A stretch of DNA of 32,358 nt from Candidatus Guanabacterium sedimentis (GTDB lineage Bacteria; Acidobacteriota; B3-B38; Guanabaribacteriales; B3-B38), in NCBI GenBank assembly GCA_902505605.1, contig CABWKN010000024.1, forward strand, positions 1 to 32,358, read 5' to 3'. Below are positions 1 through 8,900 of the stretch, piece after piece. The notes under the pieces are model-generated. The model made no database searches, was not told the DNA's origin, and saw only the letters and a list, made by a program, of their open reading frames with translations. A program made the translations under genes and the position numbers. The first letter of the stretch is position 1. The number at the start of each line of letters is the position of its first letter.

Positions 1-86
1 TCTCTCTACTATATTATACCAGATAGAGATTTCATTAATTGACTTCCAGCTTTTCTTGCTCCTGAAAGGGCATTTTTTGTATTATA

Positions 87-2099
87 TCACACATCCTGGA
101 ATAAATGAACTGCTATCAGACACCAGTCGCCATTTCTCGTGTCATTGTGATTATCATCACCATCTCTTGTTAATTTAACACCCACAATATCCGAAGGATG
201 CTCCAGATTAGCTCTGGATATGCTCAATTCATCGAAATGTTCGTATTCTTTCGCATTATCGCTTACTGTTATGTTCTTAGTCATTTCAGCAGTTGGTCCC
301 GGGTTGAGAACTTTATCTCTTTTTACGATGCAATAGTTAATATCGACCTTCAGTTGTCTACCATGATCTGCTTGCCATCGGTCCATCATACAATAAACCA
401 GCCTGATCCTTATGTCTTTTGACATATCAAACATATACAGAGGGAACGATAAATGCACCGTCTCTTCATGGTTATCGTCAAAGTTTCTTGTCGGGCAATA
501 ACCTATCTTCCCGAGATTTGGCTTAGTTCCAGCGGGGCTCATATCCGTTGCATAGAAAGAAAGTATTGGCTTAAGCTGGTATCCTTTAACAAATAGCCTT
601 ACTCCGGTACTTGCAGATTCGGCTGCACCCATCACGAACTTACCATCAGCGTAAAGGTGAGCACAAAGCTCTCTAATGGAAGACCTGCTGCGCCCGGTTA
701 TCAGCCTTCTCGGTGTATAGCTATCCCATTCAATATTTTGGGATTGACCCGAGCCATCTGTCCAACTCCAAACCTCTGTATATTCTGCAACTCCTGGAGG
801 GGCTCCATCTTCATCATGACAGACATAGGCAAACATTCTGCCCCAATCTTTAACATAATGGAGCTTGAGAACGCAGCAACTTGTGTCAACCCAGAATGCT
901 GGAGGTGTTCCGGGGCGTCTATATTTTTTAGCTTCACTATAATCACCATAGTTTCCAATTTTATCTCTATCAACACGATATAAATAACCATCAGGTGCGG
1001 TGCCAAAATACCACCTTTCAGTATCGGAGTCGTAAGCAACGGCATGAACCGTATTTTGGTTTATCCTTGCAGGGTCTCCACTTCCATCGGTCTTATATCC
1101 TTCATTGATGGTTTTGCCACCGTCAGTGCTATAATAAAAACCAGGATTGGTTGCACCTATGGCTCCCATTCCTATCACATCATGCTCCCTATCATAGTCT
1201 ACGGCGAAAATCTGATGAGTGCCCGTCAACTGGCTCAGCTTTGACCAGCTTATCCCCTGGTCAGTGCTCTTGAAAATTTTGTAAGCAGCCCCTCCGGTAA
1301 AAGCCAGAATGGTTCCATCATTTAATTCTAAAAGTTCATTAATCCTGAATGTCTTAGTGGTTCCAACACCTAAAGTTGATAAGTCTGCCCGCTTGGTAAA
1401 TTCTGATTCACAAAAGTCATCGGAGGTCCATATCTCAGGCTTTCCATTAGTTCCCCCAACTCTCTTTGCCAAACCCATCACCACACGCTGTGTTGATTCA
1501 ATATAAATCATCGCTTTTACCTGTTCGGTATTGGAAAAGCTTCTGGCAATGGTGAAGGTTTCGAGGTTATCAGTGTATATAACTTTCGCTGTATCGGCGT
1601 GACCACATCCAAACACCCAGCGATGCTTTTCGGGAATGTAGCAACCGCATAGGAAGGACGCAATATCTGTTCTACTACAAACCTCTTTCCATTGCTTTCC
1701 GAGCATCAACGAATGGTTAGCCTCCTCGGAAGCCACAGGGTTCCCTGGGTTTTTTGCAGAAGCACCGCCACTTCCCTTATCCCCTAATACATCGGGCACC
1801 TGGGGATTATTTATTTCCAAATTGTGAGACTGAGCCTCTAAACCTGGGGCTGAATTCTGTGTGTGTGTTTTTGATACTGCGTCTTTAAGCTTGGAGGTTA
1901 CTGCGGTAAAGGCTCCTGCAATTTCCGAAAAAAGCACCCAGGTAACTGAACCATTAATAGTAATCCCTACATATAATTTCTCTGTATCGGTTTCATACCA
2001 TATATCGCCATTGAGAGGATTAACCGATACTCTCTCCGTAGAAGTGCCTTCCCAGAAGGTTGGATTTACATTTTCTCCCCCTAATCTTTGATGCTTCAT
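87..2099 (-). CDS. BNR-repeat (sialidase-like propeller) protein with phage-structural-like N-terminus
   Basis: A 670-residue protein of unknown function. Residues 30-56 contain NGDIWYETDTEKLYVGI followed by a TW motif. This short module is typical of phage tail or other virion structural proteins and of related extracellular proteins. Residues 80-125 are a low-complexity linker. From about residue 140 there are repeated beta-propeller blades with Asp-box (BNR) motifs such as STDQGISW and STDGGKT, as in sialidase-like or photosystem-assembly-like propellers. The C-terminal 150 residues look like a beta-rich domain I do not recognise. No signal peptide is evident. The start is supported by an AAGGAGGTGA Shine-Dalgarno sequence about 6 bases upstream. 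The gene is visibly more AT-rich than the genes from 3.5 kb onward and stands alone with its own promoter, which suggests acquired DNA, perhaps a prophage remnant or cargo gene. No other phage gene is visible, so the phage link is only an inference. Confidence 0.7.
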   Translation of the reverse strand: MKHQRLGGENVNPTFWEGTSTERVSVNPLNGDIWYETDTEKLYVGITINGSVTWVLFSEIAGAFTAVTSKLKDAVSKTHTQNSAPGLEAQSHNLEINNPQVPDVLGDKGSGGASAKNPGNPVASEEANHSLMLGKQWKEVCSRTDIASFLCGCYIPEKHRWVFGCGHADTAKVIYTDNLETFTIARSFSNTEQVKAMIYIESTQRVVMGLAKRVGGTNGKPEIWTSDDFCESEFTKRADLSTLGVGTTKTFRINELLELNDGTILAFTGGAAYKIFKSTDQGISWSKLSQLTGTHQIFAVDYDREHDVIGMGAIGATNPGFYYSTDGGKTINEGYKTDGSGDPARINQNTVHAVAYDSDTERWYFGTAPDGYLYRVDRDKIGNYGDYSEAKKYRRPGTPPAFWVDTSCCVLKLHYVKDWGRMFAYVCHDEDGAPPGVAEYTEVWSWTDGSGQSQNIEWDSYTPRRLITGRSRSSIRELCAHLYADGKFVMGAAESASTGVRLFVKGYQLKPILSFYATDMSPAGTKPNLGKIGYCPTRNFDDNHEETVHLSFPLYMFDMSKDIRIRLVYCMMDRWQADHGRQLKVDINYCIVKRDKVLNPGPTAEMTKNITVSDNAKEYEHFDELSISRANLEHPSDIVGVKLTRDGDDNHNDTRNGDWCLIAVHLFQDV

Positions 2100-2193
2100 G
2101 ATGTCACCTCCTTTTTAAAATAGGTCGAAAACCTCTTTCCCCAGCACAATGATTGTCTGGCAGAGCTCAGAAGTAAAAACATTTTGAAAATTT

Positions 2194-2207
2194 TTGATTT
2201 ATATCAT
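2194..2207. promoter_or_regulatory. FNR/CRP-type inverted repeat in the 2100-2478 gap
   Basis: TTGATttatATCAt matches the FNR half-site layout TTGAT-N4-ATCAA at 9 of 10 positions. It lies in the 379-base AT-rich gap between the divergent BNR and selenoprotein genes, downstream of the putative minus-strand BNR promoter. An anaerobic regulator site is possible, but AT-rich DNA produces such matches by chance. The remainder of the gap shows only the two promoter candidates listed separately. Confidence 0.25.
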
Positions 2208-2245
2208 TGATTCTGCTCCCTTTTATAATCTATTAATACGAAAGT

Positions 2246-2275
2246 AAAATATCATTAAAATGCTAATAATGTCAA
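2246..2275 (-). promoter_or_regulatory. sigma-70-type promoter for the BNR gene
   Basis: On the minus strand TTGACA (2270-2275) is followed after 18 bases by TATTTT (2246-2251). It would give a long leader of about 140 bases before the BNR gene. The -35 is perfect and the -10 and spacing are suboptimal. Confidence 0.4.
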
Positions 2276-2425
2276 TTAAAAAATTAACTGCCAAAAAATA
2301 AAGCCTTAAAATGGGGATTAAGTCTTTTCTTAGATTTCTTATTATTGTTCAGGGGTAAAGGTGGCAGGACGGAAAAAACCTGACATAGGTAAAAATTATC
2401 GGATTTGGCAATAGAAATCACTTCA

Positions 2426-2453
2426 TTGCCTTTGGGTTTTGCCGCAATATATG
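2426..2453 (+). promoter_or_regulatory. possible promoter for the selenoprotein gene
   Basis: TTGCCT (2426-2431), a 16-base spacer and TATATG (2448-2453) lie 25 bases upstream of the ATG at 2479. An alternative -10 (TATGCT) gives an 18-base spacer. The match is moderate. Confidence 0.3.
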
Positions 2454-2478
2454 CTATCATTATGGACGGAGGAGAGCG

Positions 2479-3501
2479 ATGTGTACCAGATGGGCATCCT
2501 TAATAGTTCTGTTGCTCCTGGTGGCAGGGCTAATGGCATCCTTCGCCTGGGCAATTCATGAAAAGCCTCGGGGCGATAAAGAGAAAACACCCGACCTTAT
2601 CATCTTATACACCGGCAATGTCTCCGGTTACATAGAGCCCTGCGGGTGAAAAATTCCCAAGGGAGGGTTAGCCCGGCGGGCTAATTATATAAAGCAGGTA
2701 GCCAGCCAATTCCCTGATGTGCCGCGGCTGTTAGTCGATGCCGGCAACTTCAGCTGGCTGAACAGCGAAATGAGCAGGATAAAGACCCGCTACCTGATTC
2801 AGGGGATGAACTATATGCAGGTGGAGGTCGCCAACCTGGGATGGAACGAGCTGGGGCGCGACATCGCATATTTCCGCGAGATGCAGCAGGAAGTCCAATT
2901 CCCCTTTATCAGCGCCAACATCCTAACCAGCGACTCCTCCGCCCCCCTGGTGAGCCCCTCCATTATTAAGGAGCTTTCCTTGCCATCTCACGAAAACGCC
3001 CCCGGCAGAGAGATAAAAGTGGGCATCATGGGCTTGTGTGCCGATACGGAACGATTTCATCTCCCCCCCACTCTCTTACCCCAGGCCGAAATCCTCCCCC
3101 CAGAGAAGGCTATCTCCCAAGCTCTGGGCGAACTCAAGAAAAACTGCCATCTGATAATACTCTTAGCCGCCCTCTCTCTGGAAGAAGCCCGCGTGCTCTG
3201 CCGTGACCACCAGCAGATTGACATTGTGCTGGGAGCCTTCGCGGGCGCTTCCACCCCGTCCCCTTGGAGGGAAGGTAACACCATCATCTGCTATGGCGGT
3301 AAAGATGGCGAGGATATCGGCGAGTTGAGGCTGTTTTTAGACGAAGAGCTGAAAATCAACAGCTACAACTCCCGCCTGGTCCCCTTACTGGAAAATGTAG
3401 GTGAAGACAAGCAGATGAAGCAACTGATGGAGGATGCCAACAAGGAGATCTCCGAACACATCAAAAAAGCCGTTAATCCACCAAAAAAGAAGATAAAATA
3501 A
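2479..3501 (+). CDS. secreted selenoprotein, 5'-nucleotidase/metallophosphatase-like fold with CG-Sec motif (UGA at 2647-2649)
   Basis: Read straight through, the frame from ATG 2479 (GGAGG just upstream) to TAA 3501 encodes 340 residues with one internal TGA at codon 57. A conventional caller would start at 2719 and lose 80 residues, including the signal peptide (residues 1-25, ending AWA). The TGA sits in EPCG-U-KIPKGGLARR. This matches the EPCGC...GGLARR motif of secreted UshA/5'-nucleotidase-like proteins, with Sec replacing the second Cys. A GC-rich hairpin follows the UGA, and selB is in the same window. The fold resembles the 5'-nucleotidase N-domain, but the metal ligands look lost: TND-x-H is TGN-V-S (45-49), the D of DAGD is N, GNHE is GWNE, and no GHxH is seen. 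A periplasmic thiol/selenol redox role through C55-G-U57 is an inference. The gene is convergent with tatC. Confidence 0.85.
2668..2684 (+). promoter_or_regulatory. candidate bacterial SECIS hairpin
   Basis: TTAGCCC (2668-2674) pairs perfectly with GGGCTAA (2678-2684) around a GGC loop. Two further G-U pairs can extend the stem at the base. The loop begins 25 bases after the UGA (2647-2649), within the spacing usual for bacterial SECIS elements, and it starts with G residues, which SelB-type recognition prefers. The hairpin lies entirely inside the coding sequence. Confidence 0.6.
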
Positions 3502-3516
3502 AGCCCCCTCCCCTTA

Positions 3517-4302
3517 TTATTCCTCAGAACTCTCTTCCTCGTCCTCTTCCTCCTCTTCTGCTTCCCGCTTCTTGCCGAAGACTATGGCGATAAGAATCCC
3601 CAGGCAATAAAGCCCAATCATGGGCACGGCAAAGGTGCTCTGGGTAACCACATCCGGGGTGGGGGTGATAATCGCCGAGATGATGAAGCATATTAACACC
3701 GCATACTTCAAATTCTTGATTAAAAATCGCGGCGTAACCAGCCCCAGCCGGGCGAGGAAGAAGATGAGAATAGGGAGCTCAAACACCAGCCCGAGCCCAA
3801 GAAGGATTTTGGAAGCCATGGAGAGATATTCCCTGATGGTGATGATGGGACGGAATGGCTCTCCCCAGCCCAGCAGAAATCGGCACACCATAGGGAAAGC
3901 TACATAGTAGCCGAACACACCTCCGCCAATGAAGAAGAGGGAGGCGAAGATGATGAAAGGGAAGGCGTATTTTTTCTCCTTTTTGTAGAGTCCGGGCGAT
4001 ATAAACAGCCACAACTGACCAATCACCACCGGCGCCGCCAGAAAGATTCCCGCCAGAAAAGCGACTTTCATATAGAGGAAGAAGGGGTCAATCAAGGAGG
4101 TAAAAGCTAACTTCTTATCCTCGGGAGGGAGGTATTCTATTACCGGGCGGGCTAAAAAAAGGTAAATATCTTTGGAAAAGAACCAGCAGATGAGGAATCC
4201 AACCAGGATGGCAATAATGGATATGAACAACCGCTTCCGCAATTCATCCAGATGCTCGAGAAACGACATCTTTCTGAACGCGGCTTCATTCTTCTTCATC
4301 AA
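3517..4302 (-). CDS. tatC: Sec-independent translocase subunit TatC
   Basis: A 261-residue integral membrane protein that forms the receptor core of the twin-arginine translocase. It opens with the TatC signature [14 protein letters not shown] (residues 13-26). Six hydrophobic segments follow, and the protein ends in an acidic Glu/Asp-rich cytoplasmic tail. Length and motif order are normal for the family. Its start overlaps the stop of the upstream tatB-like gene by four bases (ATGA), so the two are almost certainly translationally coupled and transcribed from the promoter at 4588-4616. It converges on the selenoprotein gene with only about 15 bases between the stops, and no obvious terminator is seen there. 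Confidence 0.97.
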   Translation of the reverse strand: MMKKNEAAFRKMSFLEHLDELRKRLFISIIAILVGFLICWFFSKDIYLFLARPVIEYLPPEDKKLAFTSLIDPFFLYMKVAFLAGIFLAAPVVIGQLWLFISPGLYKKEKKYAFPFIIFASLFFIGGGVFGYYVAFPMVCRFLLGWGEPFRPIITIREYLSMASKILLGLGLVFELPILIFFLARLGLVTPRFLIKNLKYAVLICFIISAIITPTPDVVTQSTFAVPMIGLYCLGILIAIVFGKKREAEEEEEDEEESSEE

Positions 4303-4535
4303 CCTTTTAGCTCGTGATGGGGCTTCTCTTTCTCCTTTTTGACTTCCGGCTTGGTCTCCTCTGTTTCAATCTCCTCTTCAAGAGTGCTCTTAAGGTCGGA
4401 AGATGCCCTCTTAAACTCCGCCAGGGTTCTTCCTATTGACTTGCCAATCTTGGGTAGCTTTCGCGGTCCGAATATGAGCAGGGCGATAATAAAGATAATA
4501 ATTAACTCCGGCACCCCGATGGAGCCGAACATCAT
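4299..4535 (-). CDS. tatB: TatA/TatB-family protein, TatB-like
   Basis: A 78-residue protein with a single N-terminal membrane helix ([18 protein letters not shown]), the hinge [15 protein letters not shown], an amphipathic helix [18 protein letters not shown] and a charged tail. The FGP hinge and the EFKRAS...LEEEI helix resemble TatB more than TatA. The second family member at 15709-15903 (FGAKRLPEIGRGLGKGIQNF) is the classical TatA, so the window probably supplies a complete TatABC set split over two loci. AGGAGG lies about 3 bases before the ATG. It is the first gene of the tatB-tatC pair. Family membership is certain; the TatB rather than TatA role is an inference. Confidence 0.88.
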   Translation of the reverse strand: MMFGSIGVPELIIIFIIALLIFGPRKLPKIGKSIGRTLAEFKRASSDLKSTLEEEIETEETKPEVKKEKEKPHHELKG

Positions 4536-4587
4536 ATCCTCCTAAGCTTAAATAATCCTTATTGCCCTTCTCATTTTATCAAATAGC

Positions 4588-4616
4588 ATAATAATAGATG
4601 CCAGGCTAAAAGTCAA
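4588..4616 (-). promoter_or_regulatory. sigma-70-type promoter for tatB-tatC
   Basis: On the minus strand TTGACT (4611-4616), a 17-base spacer and TATTAT (4588-4593) lie about 50 bases upstream of the tatB-like start codon. Confidence 0.65.
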
Positions 4617-4670
4617 GCCATAAAGTATCGGCGCTGCGGGAAGCGTCACAAAAAGGCAGGAATATGAGGA

Positions 4671-5948
4671 TTAATTGAAGCAGGAAGGGTATACCCTCTT
4701 TTTCTTCTTTCGGCGTTGATAGCTTTTGGCTAATTCCATGAATATCCCCATATCGCGGTCGAGGTTGGATTGGGTACCGTCAAAATAGAAGATGCGAATG
4801 GGGATACCATCGTGGTCGCGGCTGAGGTTGGGATAGATGGCTTCACAGGTTATCCCGTTCATGCAAGTGAAAGGTGAGATATCCACTATTCCATCAGCCC
4901 CCTTCTCATACACATAGATAGCCTTACCGGCGCTGAGCACCATCTCCCCCAGGGAGCCCCGGGGCGGGAGATAGCGCTCGCTGTAATTCAAAACCACCTC
5001 GATGTGCTCGGGCTCCTCGTAGCCCCGCAAATCCTCGTGGAAGGGCTCCAGCAGGGCGTGCTCGTCCTGCTTCTGGATGTAGTTCTTCAGCCTGGCTCCC
5101 AGCATCTCCAGGGAGACCTTTTTCCCCTTGCGGATGATGTTCTTTACCTGGTCCCAGTTGGTGTACCATATCCACTCCGATACATCGGAGAGCCACGCCT
5201 CTCCACCCTGCTCCTCAATGATTCTTATCAACTCGTCGTTGCTGAAGCGGTTGAGGCGGCAGAATATCTCCCCCACCACCCCGATGAGCGGACGGCTCTT
5301 GTCGTAGCGGGCGGGTATGCTACGGAATTTTCCACGAGCTTCGGTCATGGCATCCACCAACTGAGCCAGCCTCTCCTTGTGCTTGACTCCCTTTCTCTCC
5401 AGCACCCGGCAAATGGAATTAAGCGACTCCTCATAGACCTGGTCGGTATCCCCCTTGTGGAGCTCATAGGGGCGGGTTCTCAGCAGCATCTTCCTCAGAA
5501 TGTCGGCACACACCAGCGCCCTCCAGCCGGTGCGCATCAGCTCGGCACCCGCCTCCTTTCCCACCTCATCATAGCTGTTATCACTGGTAGGGGAGACGAC
5601 AATCGCCTCCTGGTAGCCAAAGTCCCTCAGCAGCCGCTTCATATAGGTGGCATACTGACCAAATCGGCAGGGACCACCGGCGGTGGGCATGAAGAAGGCG
5701 GTCTTCCCGGGGACGAAATCCTTGCTCCTCATCACATGCAAGAACTCTCCCAGGGTAACCTGCTGGGGATAGCACTCGTCCCCCGAGGTATAATGCTTGG
5801 CCAGCTCCAGAGTGCGCTTGCTCGACTCGGGTGACAGCTGCCCGTTTATCCCCACCGAGCGCGTTGCGGCGGCGAAGGCCTTGGCTCCCCCGTAAGTCAT
5901 CCGCGGAATATAGAGTGTTCTCCCTTTCAGTTCGGGCGCTACTCCCAT
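4671..5948 (-). CDS. acyl-CoA dehydratase activase-related protein (DUF2229/HgdB-like)
   Basis: About 425 residues related to the C-terminal part of the large 2-hydroxyacyl-CoA dehydratase activase-like proteins. Visible features are LKGRTLYIPRMTYGGAKAF near the N-terminus, then Cys-containing motifs typical of iron-sulfur HgdB-like folds: SGDECYPQQVTLGEF, TAGGPCRFGQ and FTCMNGITCEAI. The protein ends in a Lys/Arg-rich segment. I chose ATG 5948 because GGAGGG precedes it by five bases; an upstream in-frame ATG at 5963 is possible. The gene overlaps the stop of the 1020-residue activase, so the two are translationally coupled. In many anaerobes these parts occur as one polypeptide of roughly 1,400 residues; here they are separate genes. 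The exact substrate is unknown. A role in ATP-driven low-potential electron transfer to an acyl-CoA dehydratase or reductase is inferred from the family. Confidence 0.85.
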   Translation of the reverse strand: MGVAPELKGRTLYIPRMTYGGAKAFAAATRSVGINGQLSPESSKRTLELAKHYTSGDECYPQQVTLGEFLHVMRSKDFVPGKTAFFMPTAGGPCRFGQYATYMKRLLRDFGYQEAIVVSPTSDNSYDEVGKEAGAELMRTGWRALVCADILRKMLLRTRPYELHKGDTDQVYEESLNSICRVLERKGVKHKERLAQLVDAMTEARGKFRSIPARYDKSRPLIGVVGEIFCRLNRFSNDELIRIIEEQGGEAWLSDVSEWIWYTNWDQVKNIIRKGKKVSLEMLGARLKNYIQKQDEHALLEPFHEDLRGYEEPEHIEVVLNYSERYLPPRGSLGEMVLSAGKAIYVYEKGADGIVDISPFTCMNGITCEAIYPNLSRDHDGIPIRIFYFDGTQSNLDRDMGIFMELAKSYQRRKKKKRVYPSCFN

Positions 5949-8900
5949 TTTTCCCTCCACCATCTTAAAATACCCTTGCTGTCCAGATAGGCTTCGCAGC
6001 GTGTAAGAATGCCGGCATCGTTGCTGTGGCAGTCAAACTGCAGGCAGAGGAAGGGGCGCTGCGAGGCATCCACCACATAGTGTTTCACATAGGAGTCAGG
6101 ACCGCACTTGAAGTTGGTGATATAGATGATATGCAGGTAGGGAAGGTCACGGATGAACTTGGCGGTAGCCAGTATCTTGCGACCATAACTCCAGTACATA
6201 TTGTCATTAATGTCGTCAATGTCTATTTCCTCTATGGGAAGGAAGTCCATGGGGATGACATTGACCCCATAATAGTCCCTCAGCTTTCCGCCGACATCCA
6301 GGTTGAGTCCCTTATCATTAATGTTATAAGGTCTGCCGACCAGCACAATCCCTTTCCTCCCCTCCGATTCCAGCTTAGCCAGCGCCTCCTTCCCCATCTC
6401 CAGCAACCTATGAGCAAAGATGTGTTGAGCCTCATACGCTTTATTCAGGGCGGCTTTCACCGCTGAGCTTCTTAGCTTAAACCGCTTCATCCACTGGAAC
6501 ATCTCTTGAAAGATATACTTCCTCCCCTCCCGGAAGCGGAGGGTGGGTATGATGAACTTTTCCCTGTATGGCTCAAAGGCTGGGGCATTGATTATCACAA
6601 AAGGCAGGGTCTGACCCCAATTGCAGACATACGACTCCACCCCCTTATCGCTGCATTCGGCGTTTATCTGATTGGGGAGGAATATATAATCGACCCCTGC
6701 CTCCAGAAGATTCTTCACATGCCCGTGAGTCACCTGAACCGGGAAGCACGGCTCGGCTACGATGGTGTCCAGCCCATCGTTGACTGCTTTGCGGGTGGTG
6801 ACCTCGGAGAGATGGACCCTGAAGCCAAGCTCCTGGAAGAAGGTGTTCCAGAAGGGGAAGTGCTCGTAGAAATACATGCCTCGGGGAATCCCTATGCGGG
6901 GTCCATCCCCTGTATCAGGGTCGTATCCCTCGAACAGGAGCTGGTCCCTGAGAGAGAGGAGGTCGGGGATAACCGGCTTGGTCTCCACCACCGCCCGCTT
7001 GCGGAACATCTCGGAGCACTTATCACCCCAGTAGGTTCGCTCACCCTCCACCTTGAACATCTGGATGTTGCAGTAGTTGGTGCATGCCTTGCAGGTGAAC
7101 TCCTTCAGCTGGTAGTCTATCTGATGGAGGTCATAGCCCCGGAATTTGGTCTTCTCCCCGGTCAGGGACATCTTCTCCTTCACCAGCAGGGCTACCCCTA
7201 TGGCTCCCAGTATCCCATTGTAAGGAGGGACGATGATCTTCTTGTCCAGCACCTTGGAAAAGGCAGCCGCCACCGAATCGTTGTAAGCAGTCCCTCCCTG
7301 GAAGAAAATCACATTCCCTATCTTCCTCTCGCGCACAACCCGATTGAGGTAGTTATAGACCACCGAGTAAGCTAAGCCGGCGATCAGGTCGTCCGTGGCG
7401 GCTCCCCTCTGCTGGTAGGAGGTGACATCCATTTCCATAAACACCGTGCACCGTTCTCCCAGCTTGATAGGCGCAGGGGAACCGAGGGCTCGCCTGGCGA
7501 ACTCGCCAATAATGTTCACCTCAAGCTCTTCCGAACGTTCCTCAAGGAAGGAGCCGGTCCCCGCGGCACAGGCTTCGTTCATGGTGAAATCGACTACTAT
7601 TTCATCCTCCAGACTGATGAACTTGGAGTCCTGCCCCCCGACCTCAAAAATGGTATCCACCTGCAGGTCGAGCATCTTCTTACCGATGAAGCTGGCTCCG
7701 GTCTTATGCGCGGTTATCTCGTCGTTGATGGTGTCTGCCCCCACCAGCTTGCCGATAAGCTCCCGCCCCGAGCCGGTAGTGCTCACCCCACAGATCTCTA
7801 TCTTATCTCCTATCTCCTTCTGTATCCGCTGCAGCTCGCGATGTACTACCTCGATGGGACGAGCTTCGGTCTTGACATAGATATCCTTGATGACCTCGCC
7901 TTCCTCATCAATGACCGCCAGATTGGTGCTTACAGAGCCCACATCAATCCCCAGATAAGCCTTAACAGGAAGTTGCTTGCCGGCAAAACTGAAAGGCTTC
8001 ACCCTATCCCTTAGCAGTATCACCTTCTCCATAGAGAGGGGCTCACTGGTGGGGAAACTCATCTCCGGACTCTCCACCCCTTTGTGCAGACGGAATTGCT
8101 TACCCTTTTGCTGCACCTCCCTCTTTTCCAGCAGCGCCGCACCGATAGCCCCTAACCAGGCGTAATAAGGTGGTATAAAAAGACTCTCTTTTTCCATCCC
8201 CAGTAGCTCTTCCATGGCCGCCACCACCCCGGTGTTTGCAGCTACTCCACCTACAAAGGCAACCGGGGGAACCACTTTTTTGTTCTTCACCACCGCGCTT
8301 CTGAAATTGCGAGCCACCGCCTCACACAAACCCCTGAGCACTTCGGGAGGGGTGTAGCCCTTCTGCTGGGCGTGAATCATATCTGACTTGGCAAAAACAG
8401 AGCAGCGACCCGCTATCTTCGCCGCCTTCTCGGCAGTCTTGACAATATCGCCTACCTCTTCAATCTTATAGAGCAACCTTGATGCCTGCTGGTCTATGAA
8501 GGAGCCGGTTCCTGCTGCACAGTCCCCGTTGGTCTCATAATCTACAATCTCCAGCGCCCCTGTATCCTCATTGGGCTCCAGCCTGATATACTTGGAGCAG
8601 ACTCCGCCCATCTCAAAGATGGTGCGCACCTCCGGATAGAGAAAGCCAGTTCCCAAGGCGATGGCTTTGAACTCGTTCTCCACTCTCCCTTTCAGGATCT
8701 CGGCTATCACTCTCCCGCCAGAGCCGGTGATACGCAGACCCTCAATCTTCTCCTGGGGAATGAACTGCAGAATTTCTTTTAACAGCTCCCGAGCCGCATG
8801 AATCGGCTGACCCTTTATCCTCCGATACCTGGAAACCAGCAATGGTTGAGAATCTCCCCCGGGTCTGTGACCATCACCAAAAGCGATAAAGTTCCCTCCT

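Noticed and set aside
1-86. A terminator or a partial gene at the left edge
   Set aside because: No stem followed by a T-run and no open frame with recognisable content were found.
2719-3501. A 260-residue gene starting at 2719 as the complete protein
   Set aside because: The same frame extends upstream through one TGA to a signal peptide and a good ribosome site at 2479; the family motif is upstream of 2719.
5004-5834. Long plus-strand frames opposite the activase genes (also 6506-7375 and others)
   Set aside because: They are antisense shadows of strongly supported genes, with no family motifs and no ribosome site that stands out.
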